Source: Planctomycetales bacterium (lineage in GTDB: Bacteria > Planctomycetota > Planctomycetia > Isosphaerales > Isosphaeraceae). Taken from it: DNA of 44,848 bases. Of this stretch, positions 1 through 8,706 are shown piece after piece. The translations under genes and the position numbers were made by a program. A model generated the notes under the pieces. That model searched no databases, had not been told where the DNA came from, and was given only the letters and a program-made list of their open reading frames with translations. Every line of letters begins with the position of its first letter. Within the stretch, counting starts at the first letter, position 1. The DNA is taken from NCBI GenBank assembly GCA_027449865.1, contig DAIDKV010000128.1, forward strand, positions 1-44,848, in the 5' to 3' direction.

Positions 1-129
1 AAGAAATCGAGTGCCGTTCCGGGGACAGACTGTGAACTCATGGGAGACCTCGGCGCGAACGTGTAAGTTCTCATGGCACAAGAGCTTAGACGCCGAACGA
101 GGTCTACTTATTCGATCCGGGCTGAATAA

Positions 130-351
130 TCCGGGCTAGACCCCTCGGACCAGTTGCGCCTGGTCGAGCGGATCGTGCACGGGCTGACCACCCCCAACGA
201 GCCGACGGCGCCCCGCGTGCGCCGATCCTGGGGCGAGTTCCGTGACAGGGCCGCCCACCCACTCTGCGGCGAGGATGCACAGGATTGGGTCTCGCGCGGC
301 CGGCGTGAATCGGATGAGGGACGGAATGCGGCAATGGAGCCGACGCCATGA
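130..351 (+). pseudogene. Antitoxin-like fragment, 5' end broken
   Basis: The frame reads LDPSDQLRLVERIVHGL, then RRSWGEFRD, then GEDAQDWVSRGRRESDE. I recognise this layout from small planctomycete antitoxin-like proteins encoded just before PIN toxins. The reading frame is closed by TAA at 127-129, directly before the conserved part. The only start codon upstream of the conserved helix is TTG at 154, and I see no ribosome binding site in front of it. An ATG at 73 in the same frame gives only 18 residues before that stop. The 3' end is intact: its TGA overlaps the ATG of the PIN gene (ATGA at 348-351), the usual coupling of a toxin-antitoxin pair. Either the N-terminus of about 12-16 residues has been lost, or a weak TTG start is used. 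The family assignment comes from memory of similar sequences, not a search. Confidence 0.5.
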
Positions 352-794
352 AGGTGGCCGATGTCCTGCGCGATGTCGGCCGACTCTTCCTGGATACCGC
401 CCCGCTCATCTCTCTCGTCGAGCGTCATCCGGTATTCGCCCCGCTCGTGGATCCGATCTTTGATCGGCTCGACCGGGGAGAGCTCGCAGCAACCACCTCC
501 CCGATCACCCTGCTGGAATGCCTGGTGCTCCCCTATCGATCGGGCTCAGCGACCCTGCGCCGCGACTTCATGGACATGATCCTGGAGGGTCCTGGAGTGA
601 CGTTCTGCCCTGTCGACGCCTGGATCGCCCAGGAGGCGGCAGAGCTGCGTGCCCGGTACAATCTCTCGCTGGCCGATGCCCTCCAGGTCGCCATGGCTCT
701 CAACATGGAGTGCGACGCCATACTGACCAACGATCTCGGATTCCAGAGGGTGAGCGAGTTAAGGATGATCCTCGTGGGAAGCCTGGAAGCCTGA
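348..794 (+). CDS. PIN-domain ribonuclease toxin (VapC-like)
   Basis: This 148-residue protein has the size and layout of VapC-type PIN toxins, metal-dependent RNases that cut RNA unless bound by an antitoxin. The four acidic positions expected for the PIN active site are visible: D16 in LFLDTAPLI, E57 in TLLECLV, D110 in LSLADALQ and D129 in ILTNDLGF. The start ATG overlaps the stop of the upstream antitoxin-like frame (ATGA), so translation is probably coupled. The toxin looks intact while its antitoxin looks damaged, which is odd for a live pair. The antitoxin may be supplied elsewhere, may start at a non-obvious codon, or the toxin may be weak or silent. The gene converges with the small membrane protein gene, 15 bp away. 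Confidence 0.85.
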   Translation: MKVADVLRDVGRLFLDTAPLISLVERHPVFAPLVDPIFDRLDRGELAATTSPITLLECLVLPYRSGSATLRRDFMDMILEGPGVTFCPVDAWIAQEAAELRARYNLSLADALQVAMALNMECDAILTNDLGFQRVSELRMILVGSLEA

Positions 795-809
795 GGAACC
801 CCGTCCCGC

Positions 810-1133
810 TCAGAACCCCCCCGACCCGATCGCGCCAAGTAGCACCCGCGCCGCGAACCAGGTGAGTAATCCGGCGACCGCCACAATCCCCATCAACCGG
901 CCGATGGTGGGTCGCGCGCCCCGGCGTCCCCGGAACACCAGCAAGACCACGAAAAGCATCCCGGCGAAGGAGCCGGTCACTCCCCACTTCACCACGCATT
1001 CGAGCGCCTGGAACACATCAGGATAGGCGATTTTCGCGCGGATCGCGCCGACGAAGAGCCCGCCAATGAGCCCGGCGATCGGCCAGAGGACAATCGCCAC
1101 GGTGCTGATCCGTTCTCGCCGCTCGATCGTCAT
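810..1133 (-). CDS. Small membrane protein, three predicted TM helices
   Basis: This 107-residue protein of unknown function has three hydrophobic segments at about residues 11-31, 50-70 and 80-100. Arg/Lys-rich loops ([17 protein letters not shown]) suggest an inner-membrane protein. The frame is open upstream to 1274, but I place the start at the ATG at 1133, because GGGGA lies about six bases before it and the upstream part is Arg/Ser-rich and not membrane-like. The ATG at 1154 is a second possibility. No catalytic motif is visible. It converges with the PIN toxin gene; I see no functional link. Confidence 0.6.
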   Translation of the reverse strand: MTIERRERISTVAIVLWPIAGLIGGLFVGAIRAKIAYPDVFQALECVVKWGVTGSFAGMLFVVLLVFRGRRGARPTIGRLMGIVAVAGLLTWFAARVLLGAIGSGGF

Positions 1134-1257
1134 CAGGATTCCCCAGCGGTCCATCCTCTTGCTCGTTCGCGATTCTCCCTGGAGAGTGGAGTGATCGCGA
1201 CGGATGGAACCGTCTCCCAGAATACTTTCCCGACCCCTGGCCGATGCAACCCTGCTC

Positions 1258-1295
1258 CGCGGAAGCGGCGGCATTCTCTGCCGCGCTTCTGCCGG
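1258..1295 (-). terminator. Long GC-rich hairpin, terminator-like
   Basis: An imperfect inverted repeat with arms of about 16-17 bases (1258-1273 and 1279-1295) and a 5-base loop (TTCTC) lies about 60 bases past the 3' end of the Gly-rich protein gene on the minus strand. There is no U-run after it, so it is not a textbook intrinsic terminator. It could also stabilise the 3' end of the transcript. Confidence 0.35.
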
Positions 1296-1352
1296 AAATG
1301 GCGTTGATCGTCCAGGCGAGCCGGAGTTTCCGAGAAGTTCCGAGCCCGGAGC

Positions 1353-4300
1353 TTACCTGGCGAACTCCACGATGGGTGCGATGTTCGAAGACCCATTCGC
1401 GGCGACGAGACCCGGCAGGACCTCAATTTCCACCTTCCCCTTGCTCGGCCTGACCAGGGTGATCGTCACGGAGTCGGCACTGGGGTTGTAGGCGACGCTC
1501 CGGATCGCCAGTACCTTTGAGTAGACCAACTGCTTGTGCCGCTTGATAACCTTCCGGACAGCCCCCAGCACTCGATAACGCCCGGGATTGGTCACCGAAC
1601 CCGCGTTGAGCGGCTCGGTGAAGCTCAGGGTATAGCTGGTTCCTTTCTTCGTGGACTTCACGCCGACCCCGCCTGTCAACTGGGGCGCCGGAGTTGGAGT
1701 GGGCGTGGGAACGGGCGTTGGAGTGGGCGATGGCGACGCTCCAACGATCTGAACCTGGGCCGCCGGCGAGGCTGGTACACCTCCGCTGGTCGGCGTGATG
1801 GTGTAGCTGCCGTTGGCGGCGATGGTCAGGCCGCTGAACGTCGCGAGGCCGTTCTGGGCTTCCAAAGTGATCTTGCCGCCGAGCGACGTCCCGGTCGGGC
1901 CACCGGAGATGACCAGCGTGACCCGGCCGCTGAAGGCGGTGTCGATCTGCCCGGGGCCGCTCTCGATGGCGACCGAGAGGCCGAAGGGAGCGCCCGCCTT
2001 GACCGTCGCGGGGGGCGAGGCCGTGACGAGGAGTGCGAGCGATTGGCTGCTGAGACTTCCGGAATTTTCCGGTCCATTGATCAGGCCATTCGATCCCGAC
2101 GAACCATTCGCTCCGGCGATGCCGTGCCCCCCGGCCTTGCCGATGAGCCCAACCGGTCCCGGGTTACCGTTATTGGCCTGACCGGTCTTGGATTTCCCGC
2201 CCTGGCCACCGATCGCTCCCTGCCCGGGTTTGTTACCCGCGTGTCCTCCAGGTCCATACTGAGACTGGGCGGAAGCCTGACGCGTGCCCGCGGGCCCGCC
2301 GGCCCCGGCGACCACGTTATCGCCCATTTGTTGGACGCCAGCAAGGGTCAAGCCGCCACCGGAGACGTAGATAGCGCCTCCGTTGGCCGCTCCGCCGGCC
2401 CCGCCTGTTCCCGTGTTGCCGCCGGCACCGCCGGCGCCGGCCTGCCCGGCGGCACCACCTCCGGCTCCGTTGCCGCCCGCGCCGCCTTGACCAAATGTGG
2501 CATCACCGCCGGCACCCCCTCCACCGCCATAGCCACCAGAGCCCGAAGCACTGAAGCCCCCGCCTACTGCCCCCGTGGCATCGCCCGCACCACCGCCGCC
2601 GCCGCCCCCCTTGGCCTGATTCGCGGATAGTGTATCCAGACCAAGATCGAGAGCGCCGCTGCTGACCGCGATCGCGCCACCGTTCCCAGTTCCCCCCGCA
2701 CCGCCCGCTCCCACATGCCCCGCCGCACCGCCGTCGCCCGCGATTCCGCCATAGCCACCGACGCCGCCATTGCCACCGATACCACCGGATTTGACTGTCC
2801 CGTTACTACCACCCCCAGCACCACCAATCCCGCCATTACCGCCCACACCGAATCCGCCGCCGCCACCACCGTCGCCACCGGCCGGCCCCTGGGCGGAGAA
2901 ATGTCCGCCGCCCACCCCGCCGTGGCCACCATCCGCCTGGTTTTTGGAAAGAGTCGAGCTGACCAGCGTGACCGTGCCTCCGCCCACATACAGGGCACCG
3001 CCGGCTCCGATCCCACCGGCCCCGCCATCGACACCCAGGCCGCCAGCGGCTCCCGCTCCACCGATTCCCGCCGCACCACCGGGGCCGCCCGCGCCGCCGG
3101 GGTCACCACCGAGTCCCTTGCCGCCCGCTCCGCCGTTTCCACCCGAGCCAGCCTGACCGCCATTGCCGCCCGCTCCGGCCTTGCCGGCGTCGAAACCACC
3201 ACCCCCTCCGCCCGCCGCGATGTTGTTGTTCAGAACGACCCCATCCAGACGAACGTTGCCCGTCGAGAGATACAGACCTCCTCCGAGTCCCGCTCCACCG
3301 GCGCCATTCTGGCCCGCATTGCCGGCCGCGCCTCCCAGGCCGCCGTTACCGCCGGCGCCGCCACCACCGGCGTTGCCGCCGGAACCCTGCTTGCCCGCCG
3401 CATTGCCGCCCTTGCCGCCCGCGCCCCCCTTACCGCCCTTCCCACCATTCCCGCCGGTTCCGCCGTCTCCTCCGCCGCCGCCCTGTCCATACCCCTCCGC
3501 GGAATTGCCGGAAAGCTGGCCGCCCGCCATGGTCAGCGAGCCTCCGGCGACGAAAATGCCGCCACCCCGAGCCGCCCCGTTCACGCCGCCATTCCCGCCG
3601 TTGCCGCCGGCGCCGCCATTCCCGCCGTTGCCACCGTTCGCTCCGATCCCTCCCATTCCGTCGGGCGCCGTCGCGTTGACCCCGCCAGCACCACCCAGTC
3701 CATTGGCCCCAGCCTCGCCATGGCCGCCGTTGCCACCATACCCGGCCTCACCGCCCGCGGCCGCATTCGAGCGCACGGCCGCATTCGAGAGCACCGCCGT
3801 CCCACCGGCAAGGTAAATCCCCCCACCCGACGCCGATCCGCCCGCGCCGGCGTTCCCGCCATTCCCACCGTTCGGACCCGCCACCCCAGTGCCATTCCCT
3901 CCGACACCGCCATAGCCTCCATTACCGGCGCTCACAGTGTTCACGTTGATGGTCGAGTTGATCACGGTCAACTGGCCCGAGGCGACGTAAATGCCACCGC
4001 CGCGCGCATCGCTCCCCGCGCCGCCGTTCCCGCCGGCCTGTCCCGCCGCACCGCTGGCACCCATGGCCCCCATGACACCGACCGCCGAGTTGGAGGCGAC
4101 GTTCGCATCGCTCAGCGTGACCTTGCCGCCGTCGATCAAAAGCCCACCACCAAGCGCCGCCGCCCCCCCCAGAACGCCTCCGTCGGTCGCCTTGCCGCCC
4201 GTGATCTCCAGATCCTTGAAAATCACGGAGGCACTCCCCAGTACCTCAAAAACCCGCGAGACCGATCCACCCGAGATTTTCGTCTGTGTGGGCGAGGCCG

Positions 4301-4574
4301 CAAGCCCCTCGATCGTCAGGGTTTCCGAGCCGCTGGAGCCGTTCGCGATCACGATCTGCTGAGAGGCCGCCAGCGTGATCGATCCGGAAATCTCGATGAT
4401 GCTGTTACCGCCCGTCAGACCGGCCGCGTTCACATCCGCCTGTAACTGGGCGGCCGAGGCCACTCCCGTGAAGACGGTCGGTGTGATCCGGCTCTCCATC
4501 GCCTCGACCATCAGCCCAAGAGCCCGACGACGACGTTCGGCCTGCCTGCGGAGCGGGCATCGCTTCGACAGCAT
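1353..4574 (-). CDS. Giant Gly-rich right-handed beta-helix surface protein
   Basis: This is a 1073-residue secreted or surface protein. The N-terminus has an Arg-rich start, then LMVEAMESRITPTVF, which resembles the planctomycete LExR/LEPR-type N-terminal motif. Residues 40-135 look like a beta-helix cap (AAQLQADVN, EISGSITL). Residues 141-760 hold eight copies of a roughly 28-residue unit of the type GGGIYVASGQLTVINSTI, at about 141, 191, 250, 336, 430, 525, 631 and 731. They are separated by long GGNGG/GGAGG spacers. This resembles polymorphic-membrane-protein or parallel beta-helix rungs with Gly-rich loops. Residues 848-945 look like an Ig-like domain. A Pro/Thr linker follows (about 946-964), then a C-terminal domain of about 105 residues (YTLSFTEPLNAGSVTNPGRY). 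GAGGG sits seven bases before the ATG. PE_PGRS-like composition is convergent. Function is unknown; adhesion or envelope structure is inference. Confidence 0.85.
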   Translation of the reverse strand: MLSKRCPLRRQAERRRRALGLMVEAMESRITPTVFTGVASAAQLQADVNAAGLTGGNSIIEISGSITLAASQQIVIANGSSGSETLTIEGLAASPTQTKISGGSVSRVFEVLGSASVIFKDLEITGGKATDGGVLGGAAALGGGLLIDGGKVTLSDANVASNSAVGVMGAMGASGAAGQAGGNGGAGSDARGGGIYVASGQLTVINSTINVNTVSAGNGGYGGVGGNGTGVAGPNGGNGGNAGAGGSASGGGIYLAGGTAVLSNAAVRSNAAAGGEAGYGGNGGHGEAGANGLGGAGGVNATAPDGMGGIGANGGNGGNGGAGGNGGNGGVNGAARGGGIFVAGGSLTMAGGQLSGNSAEGYGQGGGGGDGGTGGNGGKGGKGGAGGKGGNAAGKQGSGGNAGGGGAGGNGGLGGAAGNAGQNGAGGAGLGGGLYLSTGNVRLDGVVLNNNIAAGGGGGGFDAGKAGAGGNGGQAGSGGNGGAGGKGLGGDPGGAGGPGGAAGIGGAGAAGGLGVDGGAGGIGAGGALYVGGGTVTLVSSTLSKNQADGGHGGVGGGHFSAQGPAGGDGGGGGGFGVGGNGGIGGAGGGSNGTVKSGGIGGNGGVGGYGGIAGDGGAAGHVGAGGAGGTGNGGAIAVSSGALDLGLDTLSANQAKGGGGGGGAGDATGAVGGGFSASGSGGYGGGGGAGGDATFGQGGAGGNGAGGGAAGQAGAGGAGGNTGTGGAGGAANGGAIYVSGGGLTLAGVQQMGDNVVAGAGGPAGTRQASAQSQYGPGGHAGNKPGQGAIGGQGGKSKTGQANNGNPGPVGLIGKAGGHGIAGANGSSGSNGLINGPENSGSLSSQSLALLVTASPPATVKAGAPFGLSVAIESGPGQIDTAFSGRVTLVISGGPTGTSLGGKITLEAQNGLATFSGLTIAANGSYTITPTSGGVPASPAAQVQIVGASPSPTPTPVPTPTPTPAPQLTGGVGVKSTKKGTSYTLSFTEPLNAGSVTNPGRYRVLGAVRKVIKRHKQLVYSKVLAIRSVAYNPSADSVTITLVRPSKGKVEIEVLPGLVAANGSSNIAPIVEFAR

Positions 4575-4978
4575 CGATCAACCCTCAGATCGAAAAACTC
4601 TTCTTTGAGTCTCGCTCAAACATCGGCGAGCCATAACACCAGATTATACAACAAGTCAACTTTGGAGTGACAGCTATTAAGAAAATGCTTGATTAAAACA
4701 ACATGAATCGTCGGCTGTTGCCAGTGCGAAACGCGCGGAAACTTACGGTCCCCAGGTGTCGACCACGGGCGATGAACCATTTTCACTCGCTGGTAACAGG
4801 GTCCAGATCGACTCGATCTCAAGGGCTCTCCCGGATCCTCGCGAATATTCGACAATATTCTGTTGGCAAAAATTTATCTTGACGCGGCGGGGAGAGATGG
4901 GTCCCATTGAAGGTAGGGAATCATCTTCCCTACCCTTCTTCGCCATTATCAGGGTCGCAGAAAAAAGAGGAGGCCGTC
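4575..4978. other. AT-rich divergent intergenic region
   Basis: These 404 bases separate the two divergent surface-protein genes. Positions 4600-4700 and 4840-4885 are clearly richer in A/T than the coding DNA around them, as expected for promoters. I see no convincing -35/-10 pair and no conserved coding frame. The one clear element is the palindrome at 4843-4860, listed separately. Confidence 0.5.
4843..4860. promoter_or_regulatory. Perfect AT-rich palindrome, operator candidate
   Basis: GAATATT-CGAC-AATATTC is a perfect 7-bp inverted repeat with a 4-base spacer. It lies about 118 bases before the DUF1559 start and about 270 bases before the Gly-rich gene start. It stands out in a GC-rich genome. 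A binding site for a dimeric regulator is plausible; the regulator is unknown. Confidence 0.35.
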
Positions 4979-6097
4979 ATGGTCCGGAGGCATCGTCCGG
5001 GGGAGCGTCAGGCGTTCACCTTGATTGAGTTGCTGGTCGTCATCGCCATTATTGCCGTTCTTATCGCGCTATTGCTGCCGGCGGTTCAAGCGGCGCGTGA
5101 GGCGGCTCGTCGGGCTCAATGCACCAACAACCTGAAGCAGATCGGCCTGGCGATGCACAACTATCACCAAGCGGTGAACTCATTTCCGCTGGGGGTGGCG
5201 AACTGCAATTTTCCCGGTCATCTGATGCTGACGACCTACACCTGGGACTGCTGGAGCAGCCATGCGATGATGCTTGACCAGCTCGAGCAGACGGCGATGT
5301 ACAATGCGATCAACTTCAACCTGAACAACAACGTTCCGAACAGCCCCGGGTTTTACGCCAATTCGACGGTGACCGGCCAGCGGGTGGCGGCATTCCTCTG
5401 CCCGTCGGACCCGAACGCCGGAAGCCTCTCGCTGGTCCGACCGGCGGACAAGCGGACCGACATGCTCGACCTGAGCTATGTGGCCTCATCGGGGACGACG
5501 ACGCTGAGCCCGAACAACATCGTTTACACCAAGGGGAGCTGGGCGAACCAGGGGAGCACCGGGTTGTTCTGGTGGTATCGGAGCTACGGCATCCAGTCGG
5601 TCACCGACGGAACCTCGAACACGGTGGCGTTCTCCGAGGCGCTGGTGAGTAACGGTCAGGCATCGAACAAATACCCCGGAAACTCGATGACCGGGATCAG
5701 CGGTGCCGGCGGAGCGGCGCAGCAGTACGACGCCAACCAAAATTCGACGGCGGTGATGGCCGGGCTCAACGCCTGCAACCTCGCCTGGAACAGCGGCCAG
5801 GGGATCAGCGAATTCCGCGGGATATTCTGGGAAATCGGCTCGCTCGGGATGACGATGTTCAACACGATCGTGCCGCCCAGCTCGACGACTTACCCCTGGG
5901 GCGATTGCCGATTCACCGGCGGCGGCTACCCCAACGACGCGACCTTCGCCAACGCCAACAGCAACCACCCCGGCGGCTGTAACGTTCTCTTCGCTGATGG
6001 AAGCGTTCACTTCATCAAGAGCAGTATCAACATGTATACCTGGTGGTCGCTCGGAACGAAGGCCAACGGCGAGGTGATCTCGTCCGACGCCTATTGA
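4979..6097 (+). CDS. DUF1559 prepilin-like secreted protein
   Basis: This is one of the many DUF1559 (SBP_bac_10-type) proteins of planctomycetes, 372 residues from the chosen start. The N-terminus carries the type IV prepilin signature: a basic leader ([11 protein letters not shown]) followed by [19 protein letters not shown]. That is a cleavage/methylation site for prepilin peptidase and a hydrophobic assembly helix. [20 protein letters not shown] follows, the family hallmark. The C-terminus has the usual [19 protein letters not shown] segment. The start at 4979 is supported by AGGAGG five to six bases upstream. The frame is open further upstream (to 4907), but that part lacks the signature. 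The protein is probably exported by a type II secretion/pseudopilus-like route. Its role is unknown. Confidence 0.93.
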   Translation: MVRRHRPGERQAFTLIELLVVIAIIAVLIALLLPAVQAAREAARRAQCTNNLKQIGLAMHNYHQAVNSFPLGVANCNFPGHLMLTTYTWDCWSSHAMMLDQLEQTAMYNAINFNLNNNVPNSPGFYANSTVTGQRVAAFLCPSDPNAGSLSLVRPADKRTDMLDLSYVASSGTTTLSPNNIVYTKGSWANQGSTGLFWWYRSYGIQSVTDGTSNTVAFSEALVSNGQASNKYPGNSMTGISGAGGAAQQYDANQNSTAVMAGLNACNLAWNSGQGISEFRGIFWEIGSLGMTMFNTIVPPSSTTYPWGDCRFTGGGYPNDATFANANSNHPGGCNVLFADGSVHFIKSSINMYTWWSLGTKANGEVISSDAY

Positions 6098-6111
6098 CCA
6101 GGGCCGACCGT

Positions 6112-6142
6112 CGAGATCCCTCGGCAGGGGGGAGGAATCTCG
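6112..6142 (+). terminator. Stem-loop after DUF1559 gene
   Basis: An 11-bp stem with one mismatch (arms 6112-6122 and 6132-6142) and a 9-base loop starts 15 bases after the stop codon of the DUF1559 gene. No T-run follows, so it may be a terminator or a 3'-end stabiliser. Confidence 0.4.
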
Positions 6143-6293
6143 GATCGGACTCACCTCGTGTGCGGGCGGTGCCCTCGGGATAGAATGGGCGTGGATCTCG
6201 AAGTCGACCCACGCCGAAGTGGGTCGATCGGGACGTCGGCCGTCCGGCGCGGGCGGCATCCGGACGGCGACTTTCCGAGGCGGGGTGGACGGC

Positions 6294-7592
6294 ATGGCGG
6301 TGGTCAACAACACGCATCGGCCGCGCGAGTCGAAGCGAACGGCCAACCGCAACCGGATTCTCAACCTGCTGTTTCGCGAGCCGAGGCTCTCGCGGCTGCA
6401 CCTGGCGCGCCGGCTCAACATCAACGCCTCGACGGTCGGTAACTATATCGACGACTTCCTGGCGCGGGGGGTCTTGCTGGAGCACCACCCCGGCGCGACG
6501 CGACGGGGTCGGTCACCAGTGCCGGTCTGGCTCAACCCGGCGTACGGGCATTTTCTGGGGATCGACCTGGAGGCCCTTCGGGTCCGAACGGCGCTGGTAA
6601 ACTTCGCGGGCGAGGTGGTGGCGCAGCGGGAGCAGCCGCTCCGGGCGAGCCTCGGACCCGGAGCGGTCCTGGAAATCGTGGCCCGGCTCGCCGTCGAAAC
6701 CGCGGCGATCGGCGAGGATCGCCCCTTGCTGGCTGTTGGCCTCGCGGCGCCGGGGCGGCTGGACTTCCGAGGCGGTCGAATCGCGCATTACGACCTCCGG
6801 CCTGGCTTCCACGATGTCCCACTGGTCGAGAGCCTTCGACCCCGGTTCGACTGCGGGATCTACATGGAGGAAAACATCCGAGCGCTGACCCTCGCCGAGC
6901 ATCTCCGGGGTGCGGGGCAGGGGCATCGGAACTTTCTCTGCCTGGTGTCGCGGTCCGGGGTTGGTATGGGGATCGTGATCGACGGCAAGATCTACACCGG
7001 CCACCACGCGCTGGCCGGGAAGCTCGGCCAGTCTATGTTCCCGACGGACGACGGGGCCCGGACGATGACCGAACTGGTCTCGGCGACGGGGATCGTTCGC
7101 CGGGCGATCGAGGCGCTCCGCGAGGCCGAGCCAACTTCCCTCCGCCAGACGCTCCTGGCGAAGGGGGACGATCTGGCGCTCGCCGATCTCGTCGCCGCGG
7201 AGTCCGACCGGATCGTCGGCCGCCTGCTCGAACGGGCCGGGACCGAGCTGGGCATCCTGGCGGCCAACCTGGCGAACATCTTCGCCCCGGAGAAGATCGT
7301 CCTGGCCGGCGAGGTTCCGACCTGCTCGGTTCAGCTCCGCCCGGCGATGGAAGAAGCCTTCGCCCGTTACACGGTCCCGGAGATCCTCCATGGGGTAGTC
7401 CTGGCCGACGGCCACTTCTCGGCCTTCGCCGGCGCCCTGGGCGCCGCGTATCTGGGGTTCCTTCGGACGTTCCCTCAAGAGGAACAACCCACGATCGAGG
7501 CCCGACAACCGGCGCTGCCGGCACGGGGGGGCGTAGGAGATCCTCGGGATGGATACTTGGGACCGGAGGTGAGCCATGGAATACTTCCATAG
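6294..7592 (+). CDS. ROK-family transcriptional regulator (NagC/XylR type)
   Basis: This 432-residue protein has an N-terminal winged helix-turn-helix (about residues 18-70, NRILNLLFREPRLSRLHLAR and INASTVGNYIDDFL). A ROK sugar-kinase fold follows. The kinase features are worn: the phosphate-binding DxGGT motif is replaced by GIDLEALRVRTALV. The catalytic NDAN segment reads MEENIRAL. The zinc/sugar region that normally reads GExGH...CxCGxxGC reads GKLGQSMFPTDDG, with no Cys. It is therefore most likely a pure regulator whose ligand may differ from a free sugar, or none. The start ATG at 6294 follows a GGGGTGG stretch; the frame is open from 6219. Its 3' end overlaps the ATPase gene by 17 bases, so it may control that operon, though a general sugar-response role is equally possible. 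Confidence 0.85.
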   Translation: MAVVNNTHRPRESKRTANRNRILNLLFREPRLSRLHLARRLNINASTVGNYIDDFLARGVLLEHHPGATRRGRSPVPVWLNPAYGHFLGIDLEALRVRTALVNFAGEVVAQREQPLRASLGPGAVLEIVARLAVETAAIGEDRPLLAVGLAAPGRLDFRGGRIAHYDLRPGFHDVPLVESLRPRFDCGIYMEENIRALTLAEHLRGAGQGHRNFLCLVSRSGVGMGIVIDGKIYTGHHALAGKLGQSMFPTDDGARTMTELVSATGIVRRAIEALREAEPTSLRQTLLAKGDDLALADLVAAESDRIVGRLLERAGTELGILAANLANIFAPEKIVLAGEVPTCSVQLRPAMEEAFARYTVPEILHGVVLADGHFSAFAGALGAAYLGFLRTFPQEEQPTIEARQPALPARGGVGDPRDGYLGPEVSHGILP

Positions 7593-8706
7593 CATCCGGG
7601 TGCAGGGGTTTCGTCGTCTGGTCGACCTCGACCTGGAATTCCGACCGCTCAACGTCCTGATCGGGGCCAACGGGAGCGGGAAGACCTCGCTGCTCGACGT
7701 CTTCTCGCTTCTCGCCTCCTCGGCATCGGGAGGGCTCGACTCCCGCCTCCGCGAGTTCGGCGGCCTTTCGTCCGTCCTCTCGGCAGGAAGGGCCGACCGG
7801 ATCGTCTTCCGGCTCACGACTCGGGAGCCAGGCATGGCGGAGGTCGCCTACGAGCTGGAGCTGGGATTCAGCGGGATCTCGTACGAGATCATTCGCGAGC
7901 GTCTGGCAAACGACCAGTTCGCCTACGTCGAGGCACGCAACGGCCTGATCCAGTACCGAAGGACTCCGCACGGGGCCGCCGTCCATCCGACCTGGAATTA
8001 CAATCGGTCCGAGACCGCACTCTCGCAGGTCCCCAGGAACCTGTTCTCCCTTGAGAAGGTCCGAGCCTTCCTGAGTTCGTTCACTTATTATCATTCCCTG
8101 GATGTCGGCCCCCGCGCCCCCGTTCGCATGCCCCAGCCGATGCGCCCGGCCCCGCTGCCCGGGAAAGACGGCGAAGACCTGATTTCCTGCCTGTTCGGCA
8201 TGCAACAGACTGAGCCCGACCGATACGAGGCGATCGAGGATGCGCTGAGGACGGCGTTCCCGGGATTTGTTCGGCTGCAATTCCCGCCGGTCGCCGCGGG
8301 CACTCTGGCGATGACGTGGAAGGATAGCAACTTCTCGCAACCCTTTTACATGAACCAGCTCTCGGAGGGGACGCTCCGATTCCTCTGGCTGGCGACCTTG
8401 CTTCAGAGCCCAGGCCTGACGGGCGTCGTGCTGATCGACGAGCCGGAAGTGAGCCTTCACCCTGAGTTGCTGAGCATCCTGGCCGAACTGCTCCGCGAGG
8501 CGACGTCTCGCGCCCAGATCGTCGTGGCATCGCACGCCGATCGGCTCATCCGATTTCTTGAGCCGGAAGAAGTCGTCGCACTGGACGTGGACGAGCAGGG
8601 GGCCGTACAGGCCCATCGAGCCGATCAGCTCGACATCGGGGAATGGCTGAAGGAGTACACACTCGATGAGGTCGGGCGACTCGGCCGGATCGGAGGCCGG
8701 GCATGA
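7576..8706 (+). CDS. AAA/ABC-type ATPase, OLD/RecF-like
   Basis: This 376-residue protein has an SMC/RecF/OLD-type split ATPase core. Walker A is GANGSGKTS at residues 30-38, the ABC-like signature LSEGTLRFL is at about 261, and Walker B is VVLIDEPEVSLHPE at about 282-295. A switch-region His (VASHADRL) follows at about 316. There is no nuclease domain in this chain. In OLD-like defence pairs the ATPase is a sensor or motor, and a separate TOPRIM-type protein does the cutting. Here the next gene (DUF4276) overlaps by four bases (ATGA at 8703-8706), matching that arrangement. The upstream ROK gene overlaps by 17 bases. The ATPase is fully open and its motifs are complete, although its partner is broken. 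Confidence 0.85.
   Translation: MEYFHSIRVQGFRRLVDLDLEFRPLNVLIGANGSGKTSLLDVFSLLASSASGGLDSRLREFGGLSSVLSAGRADRIVFRLTTREPGMAEVAYELELGFSGISYEIIRERLANDQFAYVEARNGLIQYRRTPHGAAVHPTWNYNRSETALSQVPRNLFSLEKVRAFLSSFTYYHSLDVGPRAPVRMPQPMRPAPLPGKDGEDLISCLFGMQQTEPDRYEAIEDALRTAFPGFVRLQFPPVAAGTLAMTWKDSNFSQPFYMNQLSEGTLRFLWLATLLQSPGLTGVVLIDEPEVSLHPELLSILAELLREATSRAQIVVASHADRLIRFLEPEEVVALDVDEQGAVQAHRADQLDIGEWLKEYTLDEVGRLGRIGGRA

Noticed and set aside
2715-4445. Long plus-strand open frames rich in Pro or Arg/Ala opposite the Gly-rich gene
   Set aside because: They are the complement of GGN/GGA codon runs in the minus-strand gene and have no domain, start signal or family sequence.
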